Notes: generated from the sequence alone by a model not told the origin. A stretch of 64,000 bases of DNA from DATFDN01 sp963762525 (GCA_963762525.1 CAVXKT010000002.1:372001-436000), one strand, 5' to 3'. Counted from the first letter of the stretch, positions 27,334 to 37,553 are shown. Translations and numbers: made by a program.

Positions 27334-29518
27334 TTGTCCAAAAGCCTGACGGAAAAGGCTAATGCACTCTCTCTCGCCGCCATCTTGATGTTGCTGGCGG
27401 CGATCGGGGTCCTGGTCTGGTTCCAGTTCAGCCGAACCGGAGAGGCGCGGGTTTGGGTTCGCCACAGCTATCAGGTGATCGCCGTCACCAAGGATCTGCA
27501 GGTCGCTCTGGAGGCAGGCGGAGAGCGGCCAGCGCGGGTATCTGCTCACCGGCAAGGAGAACTACCTCGATCCCTACCGCGCCGCCCTCGGGAAAATCGC
27601 GCGCCCTGCAGGGCGACCTCGGCCGGTTGACCGCCGACAACCCGGTGCAGCAGAATCGCCTCCGGAGAGTTCGGAGCGCTGATCGATCGCAAGCTACAGG
27701 TGCTGGCGCAATCCATTCAGCTTTACAGGGATTCCGGACCGCAGTCTGCGCTGGCAATCGTTCAAACCGATCTCGGGCAACGACTGATGGCCGATATCGA
27801 GACGGCCTTTTCCGGCCTCCTTGGGGAGGAGGACCGTCTTCTTCGGTCGCGTCAGCAAGCGCTTGACCATGTGGAATTCATCACTCGGTGGCTCGCTCTG
27901 GGCGCGGCCGTGTTGGCGTTGGCGCTGCTGGCGCTGGCGGCACGGTGGCTCGACCGCGCGCGCGGGCAGCTTCTGCGCTCCGAGGCCGAGCAGCGCGGCT
28001 TGGCGCGGCAGTTGCGTGCGATCACCGACAGCATCAGCCAGGGCATCGGCGTGTTCGGCGCCGACCACCGACTTGTTCGCTGGAATTACTCCTTTCCCGT
28101 CCTGCTGAACCTGCCGCCGCCGATGATGCGCGCGGGCACGCCTTACGAGGCGCTGGTGGAGCAGGCCGCGGCACCGGGGAGCGGCCTGATTTTGGAGACG
28201 GACGACCAGATCCGCCATGGTCGGGGCGGCCGGCTCGCAGGGCGAGCCGGTGGTTTACGGGCGCACGCGCGCCGGCGACGGGCGCAGCTTCGAGCTGCGT
28301 CGCACGCTCATGCCGAATGGCGGCTTCGTCCTTACCGTCGCCGACATCACCGAGCGAGTCCGCGCCGAGGCGACCACGCGCGACGCCCAGCGGCTCCAGG
28401 CCATGGGCCAGCTCACCGGCGGCATCGCTCACGATTTCAATAACCTGCTTGCCGTTGTTTTGGGCAATCTCGAGCTCGCCCGACCGCGGCTGGAAGCGGC
28501 GAGTCCGGTGCTGCCGCGTATCGAACGCGCCATATGGGGGGCTAAGCGGGGCGCGGCGCTGACGCAGCAGCTACTGGCGTTCGCCCGACGCCAGCCGCTC
28601 ACCCCCGCCCCGCTCGACCTCTCGGCGCTGCTGCCCGACATGGTAAATCTGCTGCGCCGAACGCTGGGCGAGCATATCGAGGTGCGGTCGGTGGATGCCG
28701 CCGGTCTGTGGGCGGCCATGGCCGATGTCGCCCAGGTGGAGAGCGCGCTGCTGAACCTCGCGCTGAACGCCCGCGATGCCATGCCGGGCGGCGGCCGGCT
28801 CACCATCGAGCTGGCGAACAAGGTGCTCGACGAGGCGTATGCGGATCGCCATCACGAGGTGGCGCCGGGCGACTATGTGATGCTCGCCGTCTCCGACACC
28901 GGAACCGGCATGACGCCGGATGTGCTGGCCAGGGCCTTCGAGCCCTTCTTCACCACCAAGGATCCGGGCCAGGGGACCGGGCTCGGGCTGCCCATGGTGT
29001 TCGGTTTCGCCAAGCAGTCGGGCGGCCACATCAATATCTATTCCGAGCCCGGCGAGGGCACGACGGTGCGGCTGTATCTGCCGCGGGCGATGGGCGTCGC
29101 GCTCCCGGCGCCACATCGTGCCGAGGCGCCATTGGACCTGCCGCGCGGCTCCGCCACCGTGCTGGTGGTGGAGGACGAGCCGGCGGTTCGCGAAGTGGCG
29201 GCTTCCATTCTTCGCGACCTCGGTTACAAGGTCCTGGAGGCTGCCGACGGCACCGAGGCGCTGCGCCTGTTCGGGGAAGTCGGCGCCAAGGTAGACCTGC
29301 TGCTCGCCGATATCGTGCTGCCCGGCGGCATGAAGGGCAGCGAGGTGGCCCGCCGGCTGGCCGAGATACGCCCGGCGCTGCGCGTGCTGTTCATGTCCGG
29401 CTACACCGAAAACGCGATCGTCCATCACGGTCGCCTCGATGACGGCGTGCAGCTCATCGGTAAGCCGTTCCCGCGCGAGCAGCTCGCGCGCAAGGTGTCG
29501 GAGGTTCTGGCCGCCTGA
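27334..29518 (+). CDS. membrane hybrid sensor histidine kinase with CHASE3 and receiver domains (4 frameshifts)
   Basis: Two-component sensor. It starts with TTG at 27334, behind GTGAGGAAC. A first membrane span (LSLAAILMLLAAIGVLVWF) is followed by a CHASE3 sensor (SGQRGYLLTGKENYLDPY), a second span (WLALGAAVLALALLALAA), and a PAS-like region (AITDSISQGIGVFGADHRLV). Next come HisKA with the phosphoacceptor in LTGGIAHDFNNLLAVVLGNL, the HATPase N, G1 and G2 boxes (LNLALNARDAMPGGG, VSDTGTGMT, GLGLPMVFGFAKQSGGH) and a C-terminal receiver (VLVVEDEPAVREVAAS, LLADIVLPGG, lysine in LIGKPF). Breaks near 27513, 27604, 27662 and 28215. No separate response regulator is adjacent, so signalling may pass through the attached receiver. 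Confidence 0.88.
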
Positions 29519-29632
29519 CGAGGTCACGGTCGCGGCGCTGCCCGGCGACGACACCGTGCATCCGATCGTCGTGATCAGTCCCGGTTCCCTCCGGTCCCCC
29601 GCTTCGCTAGCTTGGCCGAAACGGAGGCGTCC

Positions 29633-31273
29633 ATGCCAGCCAACCCGGCCTATATGCGCGGCCTCGACCGCAACGCGGCGAATTTTACGCCGCTGAACCC
29701 GGTCACGTTCCTCGAACGCGCCGCCGCCATCTATCCCGACCGGATCGCGGTGATCCACGGCCCGCTGCGGTTCACCTGGGCCGAGACCTATGCGCGCTGC
29801 CGCCGCCTCGCCTCCGCCCTCGAACGGCGCGGGATCGGGCGCGGCGAGACGGTTGCGGTGATGCTGCCCAACACGCCGCCGATGATCGAGGCGCATTTCG
29901 GAATCCCGATGCTGGGTGCGGTTCTCAACACGCTGAACACGCGGCTCGATGCCGAGACGATCGCCTTCATGCTGCGCCATGGCGGGGCGCGTGCGCTGAT
30001 CACCGACCGCGAGTTCTCCCCCACCGTCGCCGCGGCGCTGGCGCGCTTGGAAGAGCGGCCGCTGGTGATCGATGTGGACGATCCGGCCGCCCCCGGCGGC
30101 GCCCTGCTCGGCGAAATGCGCTATGAGGCGCTGCTGGAGACCGGCGATCCCGATTATCCGTGGGCCAACCCGCCGGACGAATGGGATGCGATCGCGCTGA
30201 ACTACACCTCCGGCACGACCGGCCACCCCAAGGGCGTCGTGTATCACTACCGCGGCGCCTATCTGAACGCCGTCAGTAACATCATCAACTGGAACATGGC
30301 GCAGTATCCGGTCTATCTCTGGACGCTGCCCATGTTCCATTGCAACGGCTGGTGTTTCCCGTGGTCCATCGCCGAGCGAGCGGGCACCAATGTCTGCTTG
30401 CGGCGGGTGGAGGCGGCGCCGATCTGGGCGGCGCTGCGCGAGCACGGCGTAACCCATCTCTGCGGCGCGCCGATCGTCTATTCCACCATCATCAACGCCG
30501 ATCCCGACCTGCGCGCGGGGGTTACGCATCGCATCCGCGGCCAGATTGCCGCTGCGGCGCCGCCGGCTGCGGTGATCGAGGGCGCCGAGCGCGCCGGCAT
30601 CGAGCTTACGCATGTCTATGGCCTCACCGAGACCTACGGCCCCGCCGCGCTCTGCGCCAAGCACCCGGAATGGAAGGAGCTGCCGCTGCCCGAGCGCGCC
30701 GAGCGCAACGGTCGCCAGGGCGTGCGGGTGCCGATGCAGGAGGCGATGGTCGTTCTGGATGCCGAGACGATGCGCCCGGTCCCGGCCGACGGCGAGACGA
30801 TGGGCGAGATCATGTTCCGCGGCAACATCACCATGAAGGGCTACCTGGCAAACCCGACGGCGACCGCCGAAGCATTCGCCGGCGGGTGGTTCCATACCGG
30901 CGATCTGGCGGTGACGCAGCCCGACGGCTACGTGAAGATCCGCGATCGCTCGAAGGACATCATCATCTCCGGCGGCGAGAACATCTCCTCGCTGGAGGTG
31001 GAGGACGTGCTCTATCGTCACCCCGACGTGCTGGCGGCGGCGGTGGTAGCACAGCCCGATCCGCGCTGGGGCGAGAGCCCGTGCGCCTTCATCGAACTGC
31101 GGCCGGGCGCCACCCCCGACGCCGAGGCCTTGCGGCGCTTCTGCCGCGAGCATCTCGCCGGCTTCAAGGTGCCGAAGGCTTACATTTTCCGCGAGTTGCC
31201 GAAGACCTCGACCGGCAAGGTGCAGAAATTCGTGTTGCGCGAAATCGCCAAGTCCGTCAGCGCGATCGAGTAG
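29633..31273 (+). CDS. AMP-forming acyl-CoA ligase (medium-chain / DmdB-like)
   Basis: ANL-superfamily ligase that adenylates a carboxylic acid and transfers it to CoA. Intact; the ATG at 29633 is chosen because GGAGG lies 6 bp upstream, over a TTG at 29612. The P-loop is YTSGTTGHPKGVVYHYRGAY (near residue 190), A5 is HVYGLTETYGPAALC, A7 is GWFHTGDLAVTQPDGYVKIR, A8 is DRSKDIIISGGENISS, and the catalytic lysine is in LPKTSTGKVQKF. The segment LPMFHCNGWCFPWSI is typical of the branch containing medium-chain and methylmercaptopropionate-CoA (DmdB) ligases. Substrate not determined. It converges with the dehydratase gene 39 bp away. Confidence 0.9.
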   Translation: MPANPAYMRGLDRNAANFTPLNPVTFLERAAAIYPDRIAVIHGPLRFTWAETYARCRRLASALERRGIGRGETVAVMLPNTPPMIEAHFGIPMLGAVLNTLNTRLDAETIAFMLRHGGARALITDREFSPTVAAALARLEERPLVIDVDDPAAPGGALLGEMRYEALLETGDPDYPWANPPDEWDAIALNYTSGTTGHPKGVVYHYRGAYLNAVSNIINWNMAQYPVYLWTLPMFHCNGWCFPWSIAERAGTNVCLRRVEAAPIWAALREHGVTHLCGAPIVYSTIINADPDLRAGVTHRIRGQIAAAAPPAAVIEGAERAGIELTHVYGLTETYGPAALCAKHPEWKELPLPERAERNGRQGVRVPMQEAMVVLDAETMRPVPADGETMGEIMFRGNITMKGYLANPTATAEAFAGGWFHTGDLAVTQPDGYVKIRDRSKDIIISGGENISSLEVEDVLYRHPDVLAAAVVAQPDPRWGESPCAFIELRPGATPDAEALRRFCREHLAGFKVPKAYIFRELPKTSTGKVQKFVLREIAKSVSAIE

Positions 31274-31312
31274 CGGCAGGATGGAGCTGAGGGTCCGCCG
31301 GATTATCGGGGT

Positions 31313-33010
31313 CTAGCCGCGTAGTACCGCGAGATCGCATCCCTCATCGGCCTGCAACACCTGCTCGGCGACGATGCGGTCCCAGCCCCGGGCCGGCTTT
31401 GCGGGCGGCTTCCAGTCACGGCGACGACGGGCCAAGGTCGCGTCATCCACCAGCAAATCCAAGCGCCGCTCGCGCACCGACAGCCGGATCCGGTCGCCGG
31501 TTTCGATCAGCGCCAGCGGTCCGCCGGCGGCGGCCTCAGGCGTGATATGGAGCACGATCGTCCCGAAAGCGGTCCCCGACATGCGGCAGTCGCTGAGGCG
31601 CAGCATGTCCTTCACGCCGGCGACGGCGAGCTTCTTGGGAATCGGCAGATACCCCGCTTCCGGCATACCCGCCGCGGTTAGCGGCCCGGTGTTCTTCAGC
31701 ACCAGCGCGTCGCGCTCGGTCACGTCAAGTGCCGGATCGTCGATCCGTCGGCCGAGGTCTTCCAGCCCGTTGAAAACCACCGCCCGCGCCTCCTGCTCGA
31801 ACAGCGCCGGGCTGGCGGCGCTCCGCTTGAGGATGGCGCCGCGCGGGGCGAGCGAGCCGAACAGCGCCACCAGTCCCCCCGCGGCCGACACCGGATCGGC
31901 GATCGAGCGGATGAACCGGCGATCGACGAATCCGGGCTCGACCAGCCGCTCGCCAAGCGGTGCGCCGGTGAAGTCGCGTGCCTCGAGCCGCAGCCGATCG
32001 CGCAGCTCCCACAGCAGCGCCTCCATGCCCCCGGCAGCGTGGAAGTCCTCCATGTAGCCCTCGCCGGTGGGTTTGAGATCGACCAGCACGGGCGTCGCGT
32101 CCGAAAGCGCGTTGAGCTGTTCGAGGTTCACGCGGATGCCGCGCCGGCCGGCGATGGCGGTCAGGTGAATCAGCGCGTTGGTCGAGCCGCCGAGCGCCAG
32201 CAGCACGCGCAATGCATTCTCGACCGAAGCTTCGGTGATGATCGCCGACGGGCGCACCGGATGCGCGATCAGCGCCATCGCTTGCGCACCCGCCGCCTCG
32301 GCGGCGCGCAGCCGGTCGGCATGCACGGCGGGGATGGCGGCGTGGGCGGGCGGCATCATCCCCAGCGCGGCGGCAAGGCAGGCCATGGTGCTGGCGGTCC
32401 CCATTACCCCGCACGTGCCGGCGGTGGTGGCAAGCCTGCCCTCGATGGCGTCGATCCGCTCCGCCGACACCTTGCCGGCGCGGTACATCGCCCAGTAGCG
32501 CCGGCAATCGGTGCAGGCCGACAGCCGCTCGCCCTGATACGGCGTCGCCAGCATCGGGCCGGTGACGAGCTGCACGCAGGGGATGTCGGCCGATGCTGCC
32601 GCCATGAGTTGCGCCGGCACCGTCTTGTCGCAGCCGCCCACCAGCACGGCGGCGTCCATCGGCTGCGCGATCAGCATCGCCTCGGTATCGAGCGCGGCGA
32701 GATTGCGATAATGCATCGAGGTCGGGAAGAGCGACGGCTCGCACAACGAGATGGTGGGAAAGGACAGCGGCAGCCCGCCCGCCGCCAGCACGCCCCGCTT
32801 CACCGCCTCGACCAGCTCCGGCATCGTCCGGTGGCAATTGTTGTAGCCCGACCCGGTATCGACGATGCCGACGACGGGACGCTCCAGCAGCGTGCGCGAA
32901 TACCCCATCGAAGCGGCGAAGGAGCGGCGAAGATACAGCGCAAACTCGCGATCGCCGTAATTGGCGGTGTTGCGGGCGAGGCCGCGCTCGGGTCCGGGCG
33001 TTTCGTTCAT
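31313..33010 (-). CDS. IlvD/Edd-family dehydratase
   Basis: Iron-sulfur dehydratase. Intact, 565 residues. Cluster ligands are visible in VLVGGCDKTVPAQLMAAA and TTAGTCGVMGTASTMACLAA, plus the CTDCRRYW segment after LSA. The alternative members are dihydroxyacid dehydratase of valine/isoleucine synthesis and the sugar-acid dehydratases. The SACTDCRRYW block and an N-terminus with RRSFAASMGYSRTLLERPVV resemble the aldonate (L-arabonate/D-xylonate) branch rather than canonical IlvD, so a sugar-acid role is favoured but unproven. The gene diverges from the PPOX gene. Confidence 0.85.
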   Translation of the reverse strand: MNETPGPERGLARNTANYGDREFALYLRRSFAASMGYSRTLLERPVVGIVDTGSGYNNCHRTMPELVEAVKRGVLAAGGLPLSFPTISLCEPSLFPTSMHYRNLAALDTEAMLIAQPMDAAVLVGGCDKTVPAQLMAAASADIPCVQLVTGPMLATPYQGERLSACTDCRRYWAMYRAGKVSAERIDAIEGRLATTAGTCGVMGTASTMACLAAALGMMPPAHAAIPAVHADRLRAAEAAGAQAMALIAHPVRPSAIITEASVENALRVLLALGGSTNALIHLTAIAGRRGIRVNLEQLNALSDATPVLVDLKPTGEGYMEDFHAAGGMEALLWELRDRLRLEARDFTGAPLGERLVEPGFVDRRFIRSIADPVSAAGGLVALFGSLAPRGAILKRSAASPALFEQEARAVVFNGLEDLGRRIDDPALDVTERDALVLKNTGPLTAAGMPEAGYLPIPKKLAVAGVKDMLRLSDCRMSGTAFGTIVLHITPEAAAGGPLALIETGDRIRLSVRERRLDLLVDDATLARRRRDWKPPAKPARGWDRIVAEQVLQADEGCDLAVLRG

Positions 33011-33093
33011 GACCGGTAATGCTACGCTGGCGGCCGCCAGCGCGGAACCCCGGAAGGTCGGTTCCGTTCTGCCCCCGACGGAAGGAGCCAGCC

Positions 33094-33486
33094 ATGACCG
33101 ACATCCCCGACAAATTCCGCGACATCCTGACCAAGAAGGCGTTCGCCAACGTCGCCACCGTGATGGCGGACGGCTCGCCGCAGGTCACGCCGGTATGGTT
33201 CGACTTCACGAATGGAAAGCTGCGGGTGAACACCGCCAAGGGGCGGGTGAAGGCGCGCACCATGACGCCGGGCGCCAAGGTCGCGGTGGCGATCATGGAC
33301 CCCGATAACGCTTATCGCTATGTCCAGATCCGCGGCACCGTGGCGCGCGCCACCGAAGACGGGGCGGAGCAGCACATCGAGGCGCTGTCGCATAAATACC
33401 TGGGCAAGCCCTATCCGAACCGGCAGCCGGGTGAGCAACGGCTGATGATCGAGATCACGCCGGAAGCGGTCAACACGATGGGCTGA
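33094..33486 (+). CDS. PPOX-class flavin/F420-binding pyridoxamine-oxidase-like protein
   Basis: Small split-barrel protein, 130 residues, intact. The ATG at 33094 has GGAAGGAG upstream. Family sequence: FRDILTKKAFANVATVMADG, then SPQVTPVWFDFTNGKLRVNT and a C-terminal GEQRLMIEITPEAVNTMG. This TIGR03618-like group binds FMN or deazaflavin F420. Residues around the AKGRVKARTM loop fit cofactor phosphate binding. It sits divergently from the IlvD/Edd gene and converges on the DUF2182 gene. Function beyond redox or cofactor binding is unknown. Confidence 0.85.
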   Translation: MTDIPDKFRDILTKKAFANVATVMADGSPQVTPVWFDFTNGKLRVNTAKGRVKARTMTPGAKVAVAIMDPDNAYRYVQIRGTVARATEDGAEQHIEALSHKYLGKPYPNRQPGEQRLMIEITPEAVNTMG

Positions 33487-33495
33487 TCGGCGAGG

Positions 33496-34301
33496 TCATC
33501 GCGGCGGCACTGCCATTGTCATGTCGCCTGCCGTGAACGTCGGCAAGACTCGCGGTAGCGCCACCACCGCGGAGCCGTAGATGATGAGCGCGGCGGCAAC
33601 GCAGCTCGTCGTCGCGCGGCTGCGCGGCAGAGTCTTCTCGGCGAAGACGAGCAGCGTGACCACCGCCATCGCGGCGATATTCATGATGCCGAGCGGAAAC
33701 AGAATGACGAACAGTAGCCAGCAACAGCCGAGGCACCACGTGCCGTGCAGCAATCCCATCCGCATCGCCCCGGTCGGTCCGTCCCGCCACGAAGTCATGA
33801 TGAAGGTGATGGGCGTGCGGCACTTCGACAGGCATAACTCCTTCAGCGGCGTTAGCTGATAGACGCCCGCCGCGATGAGGACGATCCCGCCGACCCGGGC
33901 GGCGGCGGCGGGCGACAGCGTGACGCGCATCGCCAAGGCCTCGGCGCCGCGCGCGCCCGCGAAGGCGGCAATACCCGAGAGGGTCCACACCAGCAGATAG
34001 CCGGCCACGAACAACCACGAGGAAACAAACGCCTCGCCACGTCGGTGCTTGCCCGCCTGCACGAGATGAAAGGTGAGAATCATCGGTGCGGCGGTCGGAA
34101 ACATCATCGCCACCATCATGACCACCCAGATCGCCAGAAAAACCGGCGCGTGCAGGCCCATGGTGGGCGAGTTCATCGCCATCCCCGGCTCGGGCGCGGT
34201 GACTTGCAGCACCAGCAAGGCCCAGGCCGCCGCCGCCAGAATCAGGAGCAGGCCGAGGACGATGTTGCGCTGAACCGCGAGCGGATTCCCCGGCGATCCA
34301 T
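33496..34301 (-). CDS. DUF2182 predicted metal-binding integral membrane protein
   Basis: Multi-span membrane protein with six to seven hydrophobic helices, beginning RNIVLGLLLILAAAAWALLV. Family motifs are WVVMMVAMMFPTAAPMILTF (methionine-rich second span), ELCLSKCRTP with two cysteines, and GLLHGTWCLGCCWLLFV with more cysteines and a histidine, hence the metal-binding prediction. The annotated start is the ATG ending at 34301, five bp after the DUF1326 stop; joining it to the body needs one indel in a run of Gs near 34289. Without that repair the open frame extends unnaturally into DUF1326. Acts with the DUF1326 neighbour; role unknown. Confidence 0.78.
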
Positions 34302-34306
34302 CGCCG

Positions 34307-34933
34307 CTAGTTCGACCAGTTGATCGGTGCGTAGTGGCCGTTCTTGCCCGAATTGTCCCAGCGCATCCCGTGATCGGCAACCGTGTTGCCGGCGCGGCCC
34401 ACGGCGAGCGCGAGCTTGTCGGGCGCCACCGGATGACCGGCGGCCGTCCAAATCTCGCCGCTTTGGTGCATGGTCGGCAGCGGGTCCACCGCGATGCCCA
34501 GGATGCCGGGGATTTCCGCCGAGCGGGTCTTGCCCGCGATCGTGTAGTTGATCGGCACCTTCTTCACGCCGAGATGCGTGCCGACCAAGGGCGCGAAGGC
34601 GGCCATCGGGCCGCCCTCGGCGCCGCCGAAGATAGCGCCCAGCGCCGCCGTCTGCCGGTCATCGGCGCGCTCGTCGATATAGGCGGCGAGCGTCCAGTTG
34701 CCCTCTCCCATCGCGCCCGGCGTATGGGCGAGCACGGCGACGTTGAGCCCGTCGAGCGAGACCGTGTCGTAGCTGCCGGTATCGATATGGAAGACGAGCG
34801 CGACGTTGCACACCCCTTCGGTCGGGCGCGCCGTCAACGGGGCGCCGGGCGAGACCAGGCAGGGGCACAACACGTCGCAGTTGCAGTTCTCGAAATAGTC
34901 TCCGGATAGCCGCCACTTGCCTTGCGTTGGCAT
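34307..34933 (-). CDS. DUF1326 domain protein
   Basis: Intact, 208 residues. The family hallmark at the N-terminus is WRLSGDYFENCNCDVLCPCL, a cysteine cluster (CxCxxxCxC) that could bind a metal. The segment ALVFHIDTGSYDTVSLDGLN and the C-terminal GMRWDNSGKNGHYAPINWSN are also typical. No signal peptide. DUF1326 and DUF2182 genes commonly travel together, as here, on one strand with a 5-bp gap, which supports a shared pathway, possibly metal handling. The biochemical role is not known. Confidence 0.85.
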   Translation of the reverse strand: MPTQGKWRLSGDYFENCNCDVLCPCLVSPGAPLTARPTEGVCNVALVFHIDTGSYDTVSLDGLNVAVLAHTPGAMGEGNWTLAAYIDERADDRQTAALGAIFGGAEGGPMAAFAPLVGTHLGVKKVPINYTIAGKTRSAEIPGILGIAVDPLPTMHQSGEIWTAAGHPVAPDKLALAVGRAGNTVADHGMRWDNSGKNGHYAPINWSN

Positions 34934-35010
34934 TGCCTTCTCCCGAGCGCCCAGCCGCAAGTTTAGGCCGGTCAGCGGCGGCCGCCAAGAAAACACTCGG
35001 AACTGCCGGT

Positions 35011-35985
35011 TCAACGCCGGGCCTTCGCCTCGATACTGTCCCAGATCGCCCGCTCGATGTGAACGCCGTCAAAGCGGGCGATCTCCTGCAAGCCGGTGGG
35101 CGAGGTGACGTTGATCTCGGTCAGCCACTCGCCGATCACGTCGATGCCGACGAAGATCATGCCCTGTTCGCGCAAGACCGGGCCGATAGCGGCGCAAATC
35201 TCCCGCTCCCGCGCGGTCAGCGTCGTCTTTTCGGGTCGGCCCCCGACATGCATGTTCGATCGTGCTTCGCCCGCCGCAGGCACCCGGTTCACCCCGCCCA
35301 TCGGCTCGCCATCGACCAGGATGATACGCTTGTCGCCTTGCCGGACGGAGGGCTCGTAGCGCTGGAACATCAGCGGCTCGCGCGAGCGGGCGAAGTGCAT
35401 CTCCAGTAGCGCGCCCAGATTCTCGTCATCGGGGCGGATGCGGAAGACGCCGGCGCCGCCGTTGCCGAACAGGGGCTTGACGATGATGTCTTGATGCTCG
35501 GCGCGAAAGCTGCGGATCGCCTCGATGTCCCAGGTAATCATGGTCGGCGGCATCAGGTGGGGAAAGCGCGTGACCAGGATCTTTTCCGGCGCGTTGCGCA
35601 CCGCCGCCGGGTCGTTCACCACCAGCGCGTCGGGCTGGATGTGTTCCAGCATGTGGGTGGCGGTGATGTAGGCCATGTCGAAAGGCGGGTCCTGGCGCAT
35701 CAGAACCACGTCGAAGCCGCCGAGATCGACGCGCGCGGGCTCGCCGAAGCGCCAGTGCGCGCCGGCCGCACGCCGCACCGTCACCGGGCGGGCGCGCGCG
35801 GTCAGCCGCTCCACCGTCCGCCCGCCCGACCCCGACCGGCCCTCGCGCAGCGCCATGTCGCGCACCTCATAGTGCCACAGCGAATGACCGCGCGCCTGCG
35901 CTTCCAGCATCAGCGCGAAGGTGGAGTCGGCGTCGATGTTGATGCTCTCGATCGGGTCCATCTGGACCGCGATTTTCAGCCCCAT
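35011..35985 (-). CDS. gshB: glutathione synthase
   Basis: ATP-grasp ligase that joins gamma-glutamylcysteine and glycine to make glutathione. The start at 35985 (MGLKIAVQMDPIESINID) is preferred over an upstream ATG because GGAGG lies 8 bp before it. Motifs are LMRQDPPFDMAYITATHMLE, LVVNDPAAVRNAPEKI, the ATP-binding DIIVKPLFGNGGAGVFRI and the C-terminal GIDVIGEWLTEINVTSPTG with metal ligands. 324 residues, normal length, intact. The MFS transporter gene is upstream on the same strand, 61 bp away. gshA is not in the window. Confidence 0.94.
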   Translation of the reverse strand: MGLKIAVQMDPIESINIDADSTFALMLEAQARGHSLWHYEVRDMALREGRSGSGGRTVERLTARARPVTVRRAAGAHWRFGEPARVDLGGFDVVLMRQDPPFDMAYITATHMLEHIQPDALVVNDPAAVRNAPEKILVTRFPHLMPPTMITWDIEAIRSFRAEHQDIIVKPLFGNGGAGVFRIRPDDENLGALLEMHFARSREPLMFQRYEPSVRQGDKRIILVDGEPMGGVNRVPAAGEARSNMHVGGRPEKTTLTAREREICAAIGPVLREQGMIFVGIDVIGEWLTEINVTSPTGLQEIARFDGVHIERAIWDSIEAKARR

Positions 35986-36045
35986 GTGGCCCTCCGCCGG
36001 CTCCGTCCGGCGGGTCTTATGCACGCGCCGTCGCCCGCGCGTCCA

Positions 36046-37428
36046 TCAGTGCGAGATCGCCTCCAGCGCCAGGCCCCGCGTGCGCGGGCCGAAACCGCCG
36101 ATTACGATCATCACGATGACCATGCAGGCGGCGATGAAGGCGAACACCGCCGTGGTTCCCCCCAACCCCAGGAAGGTCGCGATCGCGAGGCCGGACAGCG
36201 CCGCCGACAACCGGCTCCACGAATAGACGAAACCCACGGCGCGGGCGCGGATGCGCGTCGGGAACAGCTCCGACTGATAGTTGTGAAAAGCAAACGACAG
36301 GATGTTGTTGCAAAGCGTGATCAGCACCCCGAAGACGATCAACGATGCCTCGGCCCGCTGCGTCGAGAACACCAGACCGAACACGGCGATCCCGAGCGCC
36401 GCCAGCACGATCAGCCACTTCCGCTCGATCCGATCGGCGATCAAGGAGCCGAGCAGCGGCGCGATCGGATTGGCGACGGCGATGATGAACGCGTATTCCA
36501 GGCTGCGGGTGATGGTGATGCCCTGCGCGATCAGCAACGTCGGCACCCAGGCGGCGAAGCCGTAATAGCCGTAGGTCTGGAAGAATTGAAAGATCGACAG
36601 CACCAGCGTGCGCCCGCGATAGGCCGGAGCGAATATCTCGCCATAATGCGCGCGCCCCCCCTCCTCGATGGCGGGGCCGGGAGGCGGCAACGGTCGTCCG
36701 GTTTCGGCCGCGACTTGCGCCTCGATCCGGCTCATCACCGTCTCCGCCTCGGCGAGGCGGCCCTTGCGGGCGAGCCAGCGCGGGCTTTCCGGCAAGCCCT
36801 GGCGCAGCCACCACACGAACAGCGCTCCGGCGGCGCCGATCACCACCACCCAGCGCCAGCGCTCCGGCCCGAGCAGCCAGGGCGAGGCGATCAGCGCCAC
36901 GATCGGCACCGCACAGAAGGTCACGAACTGGTTCCACGCAAAGCCGCGCCCGCGCGCGACGCGGGGAATCAGCTCGGAGACGTAGGAGTCGATCGTCACC
37001 AACTCGACGCCGATGCCGATGCCGGCGATGAACCGCCAAATGTCGATCCAGAACCCGGTGGGCATCGCCGCCATGATCAGGGTTGAGACCGAGTACCACA
37101 GCAGGGAGTAAGTGAAGATCACTCGCCGGCCGTAAGCATCGGCGACCCAGCTGAAGGCTATGGTGCCGACGAACAGGCCGGCGAACAGCGCGAAGACGAA
37201 GGTGCCGGCGCCCGGCGTGTTGATCGCCTTCAGAGCTGAAAGCCAGCCGAGCGACTGGTCGGTGAACAGCCCCTGCCGGGTCATGCCGGGGACGACATAA
37301 GCGGTGAGAAAAAGATCGTAGAACTCGAAGCAGCCGCCGAGCGAAATCAGCGTAATCAGCCGCCAGACGGTGCGGCTGGTCGGCAGCCGGTCGATGCGCG
37401 CAGCGTATTCCGCCTGAGTGCTTGCCAT
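36046..37428 (-). CDS. MFS transporter, sugar/acid carrier type
   Basis: Twelve-span inner-membrane carrier, intact, 460 residues. Loop 2-3 has the MFS motif in SWVADAYGRRVIFTYSLLWY and the second half repeats it in IADRIERKWLIVLAALGI. Also seen are GIGIGVELVTIDSYVSELIP (motif B region) and LPESPRWLARKGRLAEAETV, a loop typical of the sugar-porter and aromatic-acid-symporter branches. A long cytoplasmic loop separates the halves. The substrate cannot be inferred. It lies alone between gshB and hslV, divergent from hslV with a 125-bp gap. Confidence 0.87.
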   Translation of the reverse strand: MASTQAEYAARIDRLPTSRTVWRLITLISLGGCFEFYDLFLTAYVVPGMTRQGLFTDQSLGWLSALKAINTPGAGTFVFALFAGLFVGTIAFSWVADAYGRRVIFTYSLLWYSVSTLIMAAMPTGFWIDIWRFIAGIGIGVELVTIDSYVSELIPRVARGRGFAWNQFVTFCAVPIVALIASPWLLGPERWRWVVVIGAAGALFVWWLRQGLPESPRWLARKGRLAEAETVMSRIEAQVAAETGRPLPPPGPAIEEGGRAHYGEIFAPAYRGRTLVLSIFQFFQTYGYYGFAAWVPTLLIAQGITITRSLEYAFIIAVANPIAPLLGSLIADRIERKWLIVLAALGIAVFGLVFSTQRAEASLIVFGVLITLCNNILSFAFHNYQSELFPTRIRARAVGFVYSWSRLSAALSGLAIATFLGLGGTTAVFAFIAACMVIVMIVIGGFGPRTRGLALEAISH

Positions 37429-37553
37429 GAGCTTGCGTTCCCTCCGGTCTCGTTACGCGGACCGCATTTTATGACCCCCAATCCGCGCGCCGCGTCAAGC
37501 CCCGCTTTTGCGGTATCTTGCCGACCGGCGCCCGGCCGACCATCTGAACGCAA

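Noticed and set aside
27513..28215. Programmed frameshifting in the histidine kinase
   Set aside because: Four breaks, each one surplus base, without a slippery heptamer; the same pattern occurs in ribosomal protein genes in this window.
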